Source: Stenotrophomonas pavanii
GTDB lineage: Bacteria; Pseudomonadota; Gammaproteobacteria; Xanthomonadales; Xanthomonadaceae
Direction of reading: 5' to 3'
Assembly: GCF_900101175.1 (NCBI RefSeq)
Contig: NZ_FNFQ01000006.1
Span: forward strand, 186,001 to 250,000
Length of the DNA stretch: 64,000 bases
In this document: positions 17,735 to 29,701 of the stretch, one piece after another
Layout of the letters: each line of letters opens with the position of its first letter
How positions within the stretch are numbered: position 1 is the first letter of the stretch
Position numbers and translations under genes: made by a program
The notes under the pieces: generated by a model
The model's input: only the letters and a program-made list of their open reading frames with translations
Database searches by the model: none
Told to the model about the DNA's origin: nothing

Positions 17735-17770
17735 GCGCGAGATCCTCGAGATCTCGCGCTCTTCTTGTTT
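17735..17770 (+). terminator. Terminator after the first pstS
   Basis: A perfect 10-bp stem GCGCGAGATC/GATCTCGCGC with loop CTCGA is followed by the pyrimidine-rich TCTTCTTGTTT. It would separate pstS1 expression from the downstream pst operon. Confidence 0.75.
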
Positions 17771-17790
17771 CCGGGGGTGCACCTGCCTCT

Positions 17791-17818
17791 GTAGCGCCGA
17801 ACCCACGCTCGGCGCTAC
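17791..17818. repeat. SMAG-like GTAG palindrome
   Basis: GTAGCGCCGA and TCGGCGCTAC form a 10-bp stem around an eight-base loop, with the GTAG head on the plus strand. Confidence 0.7.
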
Positions 17819-17924
17819 CTTGCACCGGCCGGTGCTATCGGTGCGCAGATCCGGGGTCACCGGGCCCCTGCCAGATCGGCGCCCACCCTGTGAAACCCTT
17901 GTCGGAACGTGATCCAGGACACCT

Positions 17925-17962
17925 CTGTCATGCGCGTAATACGGCTGTAACAAAAACATCAT
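17925..17962 (+). promoter_or_regulatory. Pho-box-like repeats upstream of the second pstS
   Basis: CTGTCATGCGCGTAATAC (17925) and CTGTAACAAAAACATCAT (17945) each resemble a PhoB site. Their 20-bp spacing is not an 11-bp multiple, so perhaps only one is used. Confidence 0.55.
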
Positions 17963-18014
17963 TTCATAGCCGCATCCGCCGACGCCGTCGGCTCTACCCC
18001 GCTATGGAGTGACC

Positions 18015-19103
18015 ATGAAACTGCACTCGGCCGGCCTTGCCGCCCTTTCCCTGGCCATCGCCCTGGGCCTGTCGGCCTGCGGTGGCGACAAGCAGGCCGC
18101 GCAGCAGCCGGCGGCCGACGGTGCCGCTGCCCCGGCCGCCGCCGGTGCCAAGGTGACCGCCGAAGTGTCCGGTGCGGGCGCCTCCTTCATCTTCCCGCTG
18201 GTCTCCAAGTGGTCGGCCGACTACAACGCCAGCACCGGCGCCAAGATCAACTACCAGTCGATCGGCTCCGGCGGCGGCATCGCCCAGATCAAGGCCGGCA
18301 CCGTCGACTTCGGTTCCTCCGACAAGCCGCTGAGCAGTGAAGAGCTGGCCCAGGCCGGCCTGGCGCAGTTCCCGTCGGCCATCGGCGGCGTGGTGCCGGT
18401 GGTCAACATCGACGGTCTGGAAGGCGGCAAGCTGCGCCTGAGCGGCGCCCTGCTGGCCGACATCTTCCTGGGCAAGGTCAAGACCTGGAACGACCCGGCC
18501 ATCGTCGCTGCCAACCCTGGCGTGAAGCTGCCGGACGGCAAGATCACCCTGGTCCACCGTTCGGACGGTTCGGGCACCACCTTCAACTTCTCCAACTACC
18601 TGTCCAAGGTCAGCCCAGAGTGGAAGAGCAAGGTCGGCGAAGGCACCTCGGTGCAGTGGCCGGACGGCGTCGGTGGCAAGGGCAATGAAGGCGTCGCGTC
18701 CTACGTGAAGCAGATCAAGGGCTCGATCGGCTATGTCGAGCTGGCCTACGCGCTGCAGAACGGCATGCCGTACACCGCCATGCAGAACGCCGCCGGCAAC
18801 TGGGTCGAGCCGAGCGCGGAAACCTTTGCCGCAGCGGCCGCCAGCGCCGACTGGGCCAGCGCCAAGGACTTCAACCTGGTCATCACCAACGCACCGGGCG
18901 AGCAGGCGTGGCCGATCACCGCCACCAACTTCATGCTGATGCAGAAGAAGCCGAAGGACGCCAAGCGCAACCAGGACACCCTGGCCTTCTTCAAGTGGGC
19001 CTTCGAGAACGGCCAGGCCCAGGCCAACGAGCTGCACTACGTGCCGCTGCCGGCCGAACTGGTCAAGCAGATCGAGGCCTACTGGGCGACCGACCTGAAG
19101 TGA
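18015..19103 (+). CDS. pstS: Phosphate-binding protein PstS paralogue (lipoprotein)
   Basis: A 362-residue PstS closely related to the gene just upstream, with the same binding loops (SGAGASFIFPLVSKWSADYN, SIGSGGGIAQIKAGTVDFG, HRSDGSGTTFNF). It instead has a lipoprotein signal (ALGLSACGG, lipid-modified Cys at about residue 20) and an Ala/Pro/Gln linker to about residue 45. It would be tethered to a membrane, whereas the first copy is soluble. The start is the ATG at 18015 after GGAG. It is the first gene of the pstCAB-phoU run, so it may be the dedicated transporter partner. Confidence 0.92.
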   Translation: MKLHSAGLAALSLAIALGLSACGGDKQAAQQPAADGAAAPAAAGAKVTAEVSGAGASFIFPLVSKWSADYNASTGAKINYQSIGSGGGIAQIKAGTVDFGSSDKPLSSEELAQAGLAQFPSAIGGVVPVVNIDGLEGGKLRLSGALLADIFLGKVKTWNDPAIVAANPGVKLPDGKITLVHRSDGSGTTFNFSNYLSKVSPEWKSKVGEGTSVQWPDGVGGKGNEGVASYVKQIKGSIGYVELAYALQNGMPYTAMQNAAGNWVEPSAETFAAAAASADWASAKDFNLVITNAPGEQAWPITATNFMLMQKKPKDAKRNQDTLAFFKWAFENGQAQANELHYVPLPAELVKQIEAYWATDLK

Positions 19104-19185
19104 TGGACCCGACGGTGCCCGCCCCGCGCGGGCACCGCTTCTTCCACGCCATGCTGCCCCGCCCCTTCCTGGCCCTGCCGTCCCC

Positions 19186-20154
19186 ATGAATGCCATCGCC
19201 CAGCCTGTAGCCGCCCCGTCCACGCGCGATGCGCGTGATGCCCGCAACGACAAACTGTTCCGATGGGTGCTGGTCGGCACCGTCATCTTCGTCCTGATCG
19301 CCCTGGCCTGCGCCGCGCTGTCGATGCTGTGGGGCGGCCGCCATGCCCTGCAGATGCAGGGCCTGAGCTTCTTCTTCTCGGCCGACTGGAACCCGGTCGA
19401 AAACAAGTTCGGCGCGCTCGCGCCGATCTACGGCACCCTGGTCACCGCCGTCATCGCGATGGTCATTGCCGTGCCGGTCAGCTTCGGCATCGCGTTCTTC
19501 CTCACCGAAGTCGCGCCGCGCTGGCTGCGTGGCCCGGTCGGTACCGCCATCGAGCTGCTGGCGGGCATTCCCTCCATCATCTACGGCATGTGGGGCCTGT
19601 TCGTGCTGGTGCCGGTGATGACCGAGTACGTCACCCCGTTCCTCAACGAAACCCTGGGCGAATGGCCGGTCATCGGTCCGCTGTTCCAGGGCCCGCCGCT
19701 GGGCATCGGCATGCTCACCGCCGGTTTCGTGCTGGCCATCATGGTCATTCCGTTCATTTCCTCGGTGATGCGCGAAGTGTTCCTGACCGTGCCGACCCGC
19801 CTGAAGGAATCGGCCTATGCGCTGGGTTCCACCAAGTGGGAAGTGAGCTGGGACATCGTGCTGCCCTACACCCGCTCGGCGGTGATCGGTGGCATCTTCC
19901 TCGGCCTCGGCCGTGCCCTGGGCGAGACGATGGCGGTGGCCTTCGTGATCGGCAACAGCGTGCGCCTGTCGCCGTCGCTGCTGGAGCCGGGCACCACCAT
20001 CGCCGCGCTGATCGCCAACGATTTCGGCGAAGCCACTGAAACCTACCGCTCGGCCCTGCTGCTGCTCGGCTTCGTCCTCTTCATCGTCACCTTCGTGGTG
20101 CTGGCCATCGCCCGCCTGATGCTGATGCGCCTGTCCCGCAAGGAGGGCAACTGA
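19186..20154 (+). CDS. pstC: Phosphate ABC transporter permease PstC
   Basis: A 322-residue inner-membrane permease with a short cytoplasmic N-terminus, six TM helices and a periplasmic loop after TM1. The ABC-binding EAA-type loop reads TRLKESAYALGSTKWEVSWD, and the segment GIPSIIYGMWGLFVLVPVM is characteristic of PstC. It pairs with PstA to form the phosphate channel. Its TGA shares one base with the pstA ATG. Confidence 0.94.
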   Translation: MNAIAQPVAAPSTRDARDARNDKLFRWVLVGTVIFVLIALACAALSMLWGGRHALQMQGLSFFFSADWNPVENKFGALAPIYGTLVTAVIAMVIAVPVSFGIAFFLTEVAPRWLRGPVGTAIELLAGIPSIIYGMWGLFVLVPVMTEYVTPFLNETLGEWPVIGPLFQGPPLGIGMLTAGFVLAIMVIPFISSVMREVFLTVPTRLKESAYALGSTKWEVSWDIVLPYTRSAVIGGIFLGLGRALGETMAVAFVIGNSVRLSPSLLEPGTTIAALIANDFGEATETYRSALLLLGFVLFIVTFVVLAIARLMLMRLSRKEGN

Positions 20155-21017
20155 TGTCCACCACCGCTGATTCGCTGTACCTGCGCCGCCGCATCGGCAA
20201 TGTCATCGCCATCACCGCCTCCTGCGCCACCGCCCTGTTCGGCCTGTTCTTCCTGGGCTGGATCCTGTTCACCCTGGCCTCCAAGGGCCTGGCCGGCATC
20301 AATCTTGATCTGTTCACCAAGATGACGCCGCCGCCGATGCAGGAAGGCGGCCTCGCCAACGCCTTCTTCGGCAGCGCGGTGATGTGTGCGCTGGCGATCG
20401 GCATCGGTACCCCGCTGGGCGTGCTGGCCGGCACCTGGCTGGCCGAGTACGGCAACGCCCGCAAGGCCGGCACCGTGGTCCGCTTCGTCAACGACATCCT
20501 GTTGTCGGCGCCGTCGATCGTGCTCGGCCTGTTCGTCTACACCCTGTACGTGATGCAGACCGGTGGCAACTTCTCGGCGTTCGCCGGTGCCCTGTCGCTG
20601 GCCTTCATCGTGCTCCCGGTGGTGGTGCGCACCACCGACGAGATGCTGCGGCTGGTGCCCTCGCAGATGCGCGAAGCGGCCCTGTCGCTGGGCATCCCGC
20701 AGTGGAAGGTGATCGTGCAGGTGCTGTACCGCAGTGCCTCGGCCGGCATCATCACCGGCATCCTGCTGGCGCTGGCCCGCATCTCCGGCGAAACCGCACC
20801 GCTGCTGTTCACCGCCTTCGGCAACCAGTACTGGAACAACAACATCTTCCAGCCGATGGCCTCGGTGCCGGTGGTGATGAACCAGTTCGCCGGCAGCCCG
20901 TATGAATCCTGGCAGGTGCTGGCCTGGGCCGGTGCCCTGGTGCTGACTGTCTTCGTGTTGCTGGTCAGCCTTGCCGCCCGCGGCATCCTGCTGCGCAACC
21001 GTATCTCCCATGACTGA
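20154..21017 (+). CDS. pstA: Phosphate ABC transporter permease PstA
   Basis: A 287-residue permease with six TM helices. The N-terminal TM is followed by a periplasmic loop ([14 protein letters not shown]), then [13 protein letters not shown] and the cytoplasmic EAA loop [19 protein letters not shown]; the end carries [18 protein letters not shown]. It forms the membrane pore with PstC. It overlaps pstC by one base, and its stop overlaps the pstB start region. Confidence 0.94.
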   Translation: MSTTADSLYLRRRIGNVIAITASCATALFGLFFLGWILFTLASKGLAGINLDLFTKMTPPPMQEGGLANAFFGSAVMCALAIGIGTPLGVLAGTWLAEYGNARKAGTVVRFVNDILLSAPSIVLGLFVYTLYVMQTGGNFSAFAGALSLAFIVLPVVVRTTDEMLRLVPSQMREAALSLGIPQWKVIVQVLYRSASAGIITGILLALARISGETAPLLFTAFGNQYWNNNIFQPMASVPVVMNQFAGSPYESWQVLAWAGALVLTVFVLLVSLAARGILLRNRISHD

Positions 21018-21867
21018 CCTTTCCGTGGATAACGCCATGAACGACCTTTCCAACGCCGTGCCGATGCAGCGCATCGCCGTGCCGTCCTCGCACGAGAGCC
21101 TGCACACGCCGTCGCCGGTGAAGCTGGCTGCGCGTGGACTGGACTTCTACTACGACAAGTTCCACGCCCTGAAGGGCATCAACCTGGAGATCCCGGAAAA
21201 GCGCGTCACCGCGCTGATCGGTCCCTCCGGTTGCGGCAAGTCGACCCTGCTGCGCATCTTCAACCGCATCTACGCGCTGTACCCGAAGCTGGAGGCGCGC
21301 GGCGAAGTGCTGCTGGACGGCGAGAACATCCTGTCGCCGAAGTACCCGATGAACCGCCTGCGCAGCAAGGTCGGCATGGTGTTCCAGAAGCCGGTGCCGT
21401 TCCCGATGACCATCTTCGAGAACGTGGCCTACGGCATCCGCCACCACGAGAAGCTGAGCAAGGCCGACATGGCCGACCGCGTCGAGCAGGCGCTGCGCCA
21501 GGGCGCGCTGTGGGACGAGGTGAAGGACAAGCTGGGGCAGAGCGCACTGGGCCTGTCCGGCGGCCAGCAGCAGCGCCTGTGCATCGCCCGTGCCGTGGCG
21601 CTGCGCCCGTCGGTGCTGCTGCTTGACGAGCCGACCTCGGCGCTGGACCCGATCTCGACCAGCCGCATCGAGCAGCTGGTGGAAGAGCTCAAGCACGAGT
21701 ACACGATCGTGATCGTCACCCACAACATGCAGCAGGCCGCGCGCGTGTCCGACTACACCGCCTTCATGTACCTGGGCGACCTGATCGAGCACGACCGCAC
21801 CGAAGTGATCTTCTCGCAGCCGTCGCAGCGGCAGACCGAGGACTACATCACCGGTCGTTTCGGCTGA
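21010..21867 (+). CDS. pstB: Phosphate ABC transporter ATPase PstB
   Basis: A 285-residue ABC ATPase with Walker [11 protein letters not shown]-loop [19 protein letters not shown], signature LSGGQQQR, Walker [13 protein letters not shown] and switch His in IVTHNMQQA. It energises phosphate import and takes part in signalling to PhoR through PhoU. The ATG at 21010 overlaps the end of pstA; an in-frame ATG at 21037 is a possible alternative. The first 35 or so residues are poorly conserved. Confidence 0.94.
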   Translation: MTDLSVDNAMNDLSNAVPMQRIAVPSSHESLHTPSPVKLAARGLDFYYDKFHALKGINLEIPEKRVTALIGPSGCGKSTLLRIFNRIYALYPKLEARGEVLLDGENILSPKYPMNRLRSKVGMVFQKPVPFPMTIFENVAYGIRHHEKLSKADMADRVEQALRQGALWDEVKDKLGQSALGLSGGQQQRLCIARAVALRPSVLLLDEPTSALDPISTSRIEQLVEELKHEYTIVIVTHNMQQAARVSDYTAFMYLGDLIEHDRTEVIFSQPSQRQTEDYITGRFG

Positions 21868-21894
21868 TCGACGCTGATCCTTCGCCACATGTCC

Positions 21895-21918
21895 CAGCCA
21901 GGCACGGCCTGGCTCTAC
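21895..21918. repeat. SMAG-like palindrome between pstB and phoU
   Basis: On the minus strand it reads GTAGAGCCAGGCCGTGCCTG, then GCTG, a GTAG-headed stem-loop inside the operon. It could shield or process the pstB end of the message. Confidence 0.75.
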
Positions 21919-21932
21919 CCGGATTGCAGACC

Positions 21933-22640
21933 ATGAACCTTCCCAACGACCACATCGTCAAGAGCTACGACGAAGAGCAGCAGCGGCTGGTGGCCGAAAT
22001 CGTGCGCATGGGCGAGATGGCGGTCGCCCAGCTCGAGGCGTCGATGGACGTGATCGAGAAGCGCGACGAGAATGCCGCCCATCGCATCATCGCCAACGAC
22101 GAAGCCATCGATGCGCTGGAGCAGCAGATCAGCCATGACGTGATGCGCCTGGCCCTGCGCGGCCCGATGGCGCGCGACCTGCGCGAGATCCTTGCCGGCC
22201 TGCGCATTCCGGCCGACATCGAGCGCATCGGCGACTACGCGGCCAATGTTGCCAAGCGTTCGATCGCGCTGGGCAAGGTGCCGCCGCTGCCGCAGATCCA
22301 GGGCCTGCGTGCGCTGGGCCGCCTGGCCGCGCAGCAGGTGCGCCGCGCCATTGCCGCCTACCGCGACAATGACGCCGACGCCGCGCTGGAACTGCGCGAG
22401 GACGACGCCCGCCTGGACGCGCAGTACACCGCGCTGTTCCGCGAGCTGCTGACCTACATGATGGAAGACCCGCGCAACATCACCCCGTGCACGCACCTGC
22501 TGTTCATGGCCAAGAACCTGGAGCGCGTGGGCGACCACGCCACCAACATCGCCGAGAACGTGTGGTTCCTGGTGCACGGCGAGCAGCCGCTGCCGCCGCG
22601 CGAAAAGCGCGACGAGACCTCCAGCACCGGCCAGCCCTGA
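21933..22640 (+). CDS. phoU: Phosphate signalling protein PhoU
   Basis: A 235-residue all-helical protein made of two PhoU repeats of three-helix bundles. It has metal-binding E/DxxxD signatures (ADIERIGDYAANVAKR in the first repeat and NLERVGDHATNIAENVWFL in the second). It links the Pst transporter to PhoR/PhoB and keeps the Pho regulon off when phosphate is plentiful. The chosen ATG is 9 bp after an in-frame TTG. It is the last gene of the pst operon and is followed by a strong terminator. Confidence 0.94.
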   Translation: MNLPNDHIVKSYDEEQQRLVAEIVRMGEMAVAQLEASMDVIEKRDENAAHRIIANDEAIDALEQQISHDVMRLALRGPMARDLREILAGLRIPADIERIGDYAANVAKRSIALGKVPPLPQIQGLRALGRLAAQQVRRAIAAYRDNDADAALELREDDARLDAQYTALFRELLTYMMEDPRNITPCTHLLFMAKNLERVGDHATNIAENVWFLVHGEQPLPPREKRDETSSTGQP

Positions 22641-22674
22641 CGCTGCACTGCAACACCGGAGTCGACTCCAAGGT

Positions 22675-22707
22675 GGCCGCTGTCCTGGTGACAGCGGCCT
22701 TTTTTTT
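22675..22707 (+). terminator. Rho-independent terminator of the pst-phoU operon
   Basis: A perfect 10-bp stem GGCCGCTGTC/GACAGCGGCC (loop CTGGT) is followed directly by eight T. This is a canonical terminator that separates phoU from the RiPP operon. Confidence 0.95.
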
Positions 22708-22875
22708 GCGGTGTTCCCCAGGTTTGTCGGCGTCGGGCTTGCCCGGTGCGGACCTGGCGGATGCTTCTGTAACAGATCTCACGAAAATTTGAGGTCTCGG
22801 CGAGGATTCGTTGAGTAGGATCGCTGCAGCATCGAATCACCCCGGGCACCCGCCCACCACCCAGGAGTAATACCG

Positions 22876-24839
<1,964 letters not shown>

Positions 24840-24863
24840 CACCCCGTCCCCGGAGATCCACCG

Positions 24864-25385
24864 ATGAAGCTACCGCTCCTGGCCGCCGCACGCGGCCAGC
24901 TGGACCGTCTCGCCCCCTGGTTGGCCCCGCTCGGCCTGCGCCTGCTGCTGGCCTGGGAATACTTCGAATCCGGCCGCGAGAAACTGCATGGGCAGAACTG
25001 GTTTGCCGATCTGCAGGACGCCTTCCCGTTCCCGTTCAACCAGCTGCCCGCCGCGCTGAACTGGCAGCTTGCCACGTGGTTCGAACTGATCGGTGCGGCC
25101 TGCCTGCTGATGGGCTTCGGCACCCGCTTTGCCGCCGCCAGCCTGCTGGTGCTGACCATCGTGGCCACCTACGCAGTGCATTGGCCGATGGACTGGCAGT
25201 CACTGGGCGACCTCGCCATGGGCTATGTGATCAGTGACCAGGGCTTTGGCAACTACAAGCTGCCGGTGCTGTTCATGGCCATGCTGCTGCCGCTGGTCTT
25301 CACCGGCGCCGGCAGGCTGAGCGTGGATGCATGGTTGGCTCGGTGGCAGCCATCGGGTACCACGGCACGGCCTGCGGTCCGGTAA
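24864..25385 (+). CDS. DoxX family membrane protein
   Basis: A 173-residue protein with four TM helices (starting about [52 protein letters not shown] and [18 protein letters not shown]). The pattern is DoxX/HvfX-like, and a DoxX gene is a regular last member of HvfABC or bufferin operons. Its role is unclear; a redox or quinone-linked function supporting maturation has been suggested for the family. GGAG precedes the ATG, 24 bp after hvfC. Confidence 0.88.
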   Translation: MKLPLLAAARGQLDRLAPWLAPLGLRLLLAWEYFESGREKLHGQNWFADLQDAFPFPFNQLPAALNWQLATWFELIGAACLLMGFGTRFAAASLLVLTIVATYAVHWPMDWQSLGDLAMGYVISDQGFGNYKLPVLFMAMLLPLVFTGAGRLSVDAWLARWQPSGTTARPAVR

Positions 25386-25386
25386 A

Positions 25387-25404
25387 TGCCAACCCAGGTT
25401 GGCA
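25387..25404. repeat. TGCCAACC hairpin
   Basis: A perfect stem TGCCAACC/GGTTGGCA with a two-base centre follows the DoxX stop. A related copy is at 51447-51466, which suggests another dispersed palindrome family. Confidence 0.5.
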
Positions 25405-25520
25405 CCTCCCGGGATCCTGGGCGTGCGCTGCACCGGCAGCTGTCGACCTTGGTCAACACACGCCCACGCAGGAAACCCGGGCTCCACGGGCCAGCCGGGC
25501 GCTCAGGGGCGCTCTGCTAG

Positions 25521-26180
<660 letters not shown>

Positions 26181-26498
26181 AGCGGCCAGCGGCGGAGCCC
26201 CTCGTGGCGTGAAGCGAATCATCGGTTGGGCCGAGCAAGGTGGGTTCGCGCGGGACGCCGTCAACCCGTCCCTGCGGGCTTAGCCGCGCCATCCATGGCG
26301 CGGATACCCCCGCGCGCCCCCCTGCCCGGCCTTCGAAAGGTTGCTGGCCGCCACGGAAAGATCAGAAAAAGCGGGAGCAGCAGCGTGTCGCGGCGCTCGT
26401 CGGGGGCTGACGATCACTGCTGTGGTGGGTCACGTCTCTGGTGGATGCCGACCGTTGGTACGGCAACACCCGTAGCGCCACGCCATGCGTGGATGAAC
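26181..26498. other. Intergenic region with dispersed hairpins
   Basis: These 318 bp between the convergent rnt and diguanylate cyclase genes have no credible gene. They contain CGCGCCATCCATGGCGCG (about 26286-26303), then CCCCGCGCG and GGCCTTCGAAAGG, which align loosely with 10185-10241, and a SMAG-like GTAG palindrome at 26472-26495 ending just before the convergent stop. Confidence 0.6.
26472..26495. repeat. SMAG-like GTAG palindrome (CCACGC type)
   Basis: GTAG is followed by CGCCACGCCATGCGTGGATG, a CCACGC/GCGTGG stem. A related stem without the GTAG head is at 43224-43244. Confidence 0.6.
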
Positions 26499-29400
26499 TC
26501 AACCAATGCTCGTCCGATCCCGGCCGTCACTCTTGGCGCGGTACAGCGCGCGGTCGGCGCGCTGGTACAGCAGCGCCGGGGTGCGGTCGTCGGCGTCCAG
26601 CTCCACCAGGCCGGCGCTGAAGGTCACGCGCAGTCCTGCCACCCCGGCCCAGTCCGGGTGGTCATGGAACAGGCCGCGCAGCCGTGCACACAGCTGTGCG
26701 GCCTCTTCCAGGCGGGTGTCGTTGAGCAGCAGCGCGAACTCTTCGCCGCCGGTGCGCGCCGGCAGGTCGGAGTCGCGGCAGGCCGCAGCGATCAACGTGG
26801 CCACCTGCACCAGCACGGCATCGCCGATGCTGTGGCTGTGGCGATCGTTGACGGCCTTGAAGTGGTCGATGTCCAGCACCACCAGGCACAGTGGATGGCC
26901 ACTGCGCTGCGAGCGGGCGAAATCACGCGCCAGCGTCTCGTCGAAGCCACGGCGGTTGGCCAGGCCGGTCAGGGCGTCTTCGCGGGCCTGCCGCTCGAAC
27001 GCCTCGGCCTGCCGCGCCAGGCGCTCGGCCAGTTCGGTCTTTTCCTGGTTCAGCGCCTGCAGGTGCACGGTCTTGGCCTGCAGGTCGAAGGTCGCTTCGT
27101 CCACTCGCCGCGCCAGGCGCAGGTTGCTGGCCTGCAGCTGCTGCAGCAGCAGCCGGTACAGCGCCACCAGGCCGCCCAGCAGCAACAGGCCCGCCAGTAC
27201 CTGCACGCTGCGGCGCTGCCACCAGAACGGCTCGACACTGAAGCTCCACACTGCCTCCTGCTGGCCCCAGGTGCCTCCCGGGTGCGCCGCCGCCACGTGC
27301 AGGGTGTAGTCGCCCGGCGGCAGGCCGACGAACTCGACGCTGCGCTGCGGGCCGCGCTCGACCCAGCCGGCATCGAGCCCGTCCAGCCGCGTGCGGTAGC
27401 GGATCCGGTCGGACATCAGGTAGCTCAGGCCGACGTAGCTCACCGCCAGCCGGCGACCGCCGGGAATGGCGTTGCGCTCCGGTCCTTCCCAATGCACCGG
27501 CGCGCCGTCCACCTGCACGCTTTCGATCGCCGCAGGCGGTGACGGGCGCTCGCGGAAGCGCTGCAGGCGCTGCGGGTCGACCGTGCTCAGGCCGCCGGCG
27601 GTGACCACCCAGAACGTGCCATCCTGGCGCAGGATCGCCGATGGACCGGAACTGCCGTTGGCCTGTGCATTGGCCATGCCGTCGATCTCGTTGTAGCGCT
27701 CCACCACCACCCGCGGCGTACGGCCGTCGGCGACCGCGTTGAGGGTAGCCATGTCGGTGCGCAGCACACCGCGATTGCTGCTGATCCACACATTACCAAG
27801 GCGATCGGGCACCAGCTGGAACACCGCATCCACCGGCATGCCCTGCTCCAGGCCAACCCGTGCCAGCCTGCCATTGCGCCAGCGGTACAGGCCGCGATCA
27901 CTGCTGATCCACATCGCGTCGCCCAGCTGGTGGAAGCCGAACACGCTGCGGCCGCCGCCCAGCGGCGCCAGGTCGATCGACTGCACGTGGTCGCCGCGCA
28001 GCACGCGGATGCCTTCGATGGTGCCGATCCACAGGTTGCCCTGGTGGTCATGCTCGAGCGCGGTGATCAGGCCGCCGGGCATGCCGGGCACGTCCGAGAC
28101 CTGCACGCGGTCGCCGTCGATGCGCACCACGCCCTTCTGCGTGCCGGCCCAGACCACGCCCTGCGGATCAACGCTGATCGCACGGATGTTGCCGCCCGGC
28201 ATGCCATCGGCGGCCGCGTAGTTGTGGCGCAGCTGGCCGTCGCGGCCGAGCCGGTAGACACCATCGCCGAATGTTCCCACCCACAGGTCACCATCGGGCC
28301 CCTGCGCCAGGCTCAGCACCGACGGTGCCTTGCCGCCGCGGTTGTGCAGCGGCATCGCCCGGAAACGGCCATCGGCGGTCTGCAGGTCAAGCCCGCTGGC
28401 GCTGCCGACCCACAGCTGGCGGTCGCGGTCCTCCAACACCGTGCGCACGTAGTCGCCACTGAGCCCGTCGCGCTCGGTGTAGCTGCTGAACAGTGTCTCG
28501 CGCAGGCGGTACAGGCCGCCATTGGCGCCCACCCAGATGCTGCCTTCGGCATCCTCGCGCAGGCTGACCACGCGTCCACCCGGCAGGTTCAGGCCGGCCG
28601 GCAGCCGCTCCAGGCCGTGCCCGGAGATGCGCAGCAGCCCCTGGTTCTCGGTGCCCAGCCACAGGTCGCCGTGCCGGTCCTGCAGCATCGAGGTCATGTG
28701 CAGCTGGCCGGGCAGGCGGTGCACCAGCACCAGCCGATCGTCCTCCACCCGGTACAGGCGCTCGCCGGCGACGATCCACAACGCGCCGTCCGGCGCGCGG
28801 TACGGCCACGACAGGCCAGTGCCGGCGCCCAGCCCCCACGCCGCAGGCGCCCGCTTGAGTACGCCGTCGTTGTCGCGCAGCACCAGCCCGTCGAGCGTGC
28901 CGACCCAGACCCGGTCCTGCGCATCAACCACCAGCCTGGTGAAGCTCATCGCCATCGGCAGGTCGGCCGCCGGCGCCCGGTAGACGATGCCCGAGTCCGG
29001 CGTCAGATAGCCGATGCCCTTGCCTTCGTACAACAGCCACAGCCGGCCCTGGCTGTCCATCTGCATGGACTGGATCAGCACCTGCGGCGTATCCGCCTGG
29101 TGCTCCCAGACCCGCCACTGGCCATCACTGCCGCGGTGGCTGACATTGCCGCGCGAGTCGCTGATCCACAGCCCGCCCTGGCGGTCGACGAACAGCGCGC
29201 CGATGCCGTTGTCGCGCAGGCCCGGGCGCGTGCTGCGGTCGAACACGGTGAAATCCAGCCCGTTGTAGCGCACCAGCCCTTCCCAGGTGGCGAACCACAG
29301 ATGGCCCTCCGGCGTCTGTGCGATGTCGCGCAGCGAGTTGTGCGGCAGGCCATTGCGCGAGGTCCATACGTCGATGGCGTAGTCGCGCAGCGGCGGTGCG

Positions 29401-29525
29401 CCCTCCTGCGCAGCCAGTGGCAGCGCCAGGGCCAGCAGCAGCCATAGCAGGCCCTGTCGCAGTGCCCGCTGGATGGCTGATGCGCGGCGCTCCACCCAGC
29501 GCCCCTGATCCCCCTGCCCGCCCAT
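26499..29525 (-). CDS. Beta-propeller sensor diguanylate cyclase
   Basis: A 1008-residue membrane protein. It has an N-terminal hydrophobic leader (about 20-38, LLWLLLALALPLAAQ). Some 12-14 ligand-binding propeller repeats follow (Reg_prop; recurring DxxGxLWhGT, such as DRQGGLWISDSRG and GPDGDLWVGTFGDGVYRL), then a Y_Y_Y domain (about 690-760), one TM helix (VLAGLLLLGGLVALYRLLL), a coiled coil and a GGDEF domain. The active site is GGEEF, and the I-site RDSD is at the correct five-residue distance, so c-di-GMP synthesis with product inhibition is likely. The signal is unknown. The ATG at 29525 is the only good start before the leader. Confidence 0.85.
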   Translation of the reverse strand: MGGQGDQGRWVERRASAIQRALRQGLLWLLLALALPLAAQEGAPPLRDYAIDVWTSRNGLPHNSLRDIAQTPEGHLWFATWEGLVRYNGLDFTVFDRSTRPGLRDNGIGALFVDRQGGLWISDSRGNVSHRGSDGQWRVWEHQADTPQVLIQSMQMDSQGRLWLLYEGKGIGYLTPDSGIVYRAPAADLPMAMSFTRLVVDAQDRVWVGTLDGLVLRDNDGVLKRAPAAWGLGAGTGLSWPYRAPDGALWIVAGERLYRVEDDRLVLVHRLPGQLHMTSMLQDRHGDLWLGTENQGLLRISGHGLERLPAGLNLPGGRVVSLREDAEGSIWVGANGGLYRLRETLFSSYTERDGLSGDYVRTVLEDRDRQLWVGSASGLDLQTADGRFRAMPLHNRGGKAPSVLSLAQGPDGDLWVGTFGDGVYRLGRDGQLRHNYAAADGMPGGNIRAISVDPQGVVWAGTQKGVVRIDGDRVQVSDVPGMPGGLITALEHDHQGNLWIGTIEGIRVLRGDHVQSIDLAPLGGGRSVFGFHQLGDAMWISSDRGLYRWRNGRLARVGLEQGMPVDAVFQLVPDRLGNVWISSNRGVLRTDMATLNAVADGRTPRVVVERYNEIDGMANAQANGSSGPSAILRQDGTFWVVTAGGLSTVDPQRLQRFRERPSPPAAIESVQVDGAPVHWEGPERNAIPGGRRLAVSYVGLSYLMSDRIRYRTRLDGLDAGWVERGPQRSVEFVGLPPGDYTLHVAAAHPGGTWGQQEAVWSFSVEPFWWQRRSVQVLAGLLLLGGLVALYRLLLQQLQASNLRLARRVDEATFDLQAKTVHLQALNQEKTELAERLARQAEAFERQAREDALTGLANRRGFDETLARDFARSQRSGHPLCLVVLDIDHFKAVNDRHSHSIGDAVLVQVATLIAAACRDSDLPARTGGEEFALLLNDTRLEEAAQLCARLRGLFHDHPDWAGVAGLRVTFSAGLVELDADDRTPALLYQRADRALYRAKSDGRDRTSIG

Positions 29526-29701
29526 CAGCGCGGCGGCGGCGGCCAGGTGCGGCTGCAGGACGCGGCAGCATGCAGGAACAACCGGGCAGCGCGCACTGGC
29601 ATGCCGGCAGGAACGGGCTGGCTCATCGGGGAGAGGCTGGGGAGATGCGCAGATGATAGGCCAAACCCCGGCCCGGGCGTCACCGCGTGCGGCGCCCCGG
29701 C

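Larger units (their letters stand above)
17675..18014. other. Intergenic region between the two pstS genes
   Basis: These 340 bp contain a GGGGCCGGCGGG/CCCGCCGGCCCC stem (about 17695-17728), a terminator hairpin at 17735-17770, a SMAG-like palindrome at 17791-17818, Pho-box-like repeats at 17925-17962 and a degenerate SMAG half (GCCGACGCCGTCGGCTCTAC) at 17978-17997 just before the second pstS. Confidence 0.65.

Noticed and set aside
24870..25181. Minus-strand frame opposite the DoxX gene
   Set aside because: The plus-strand protein has four clear TM helices and operon context; the other frame has no support.
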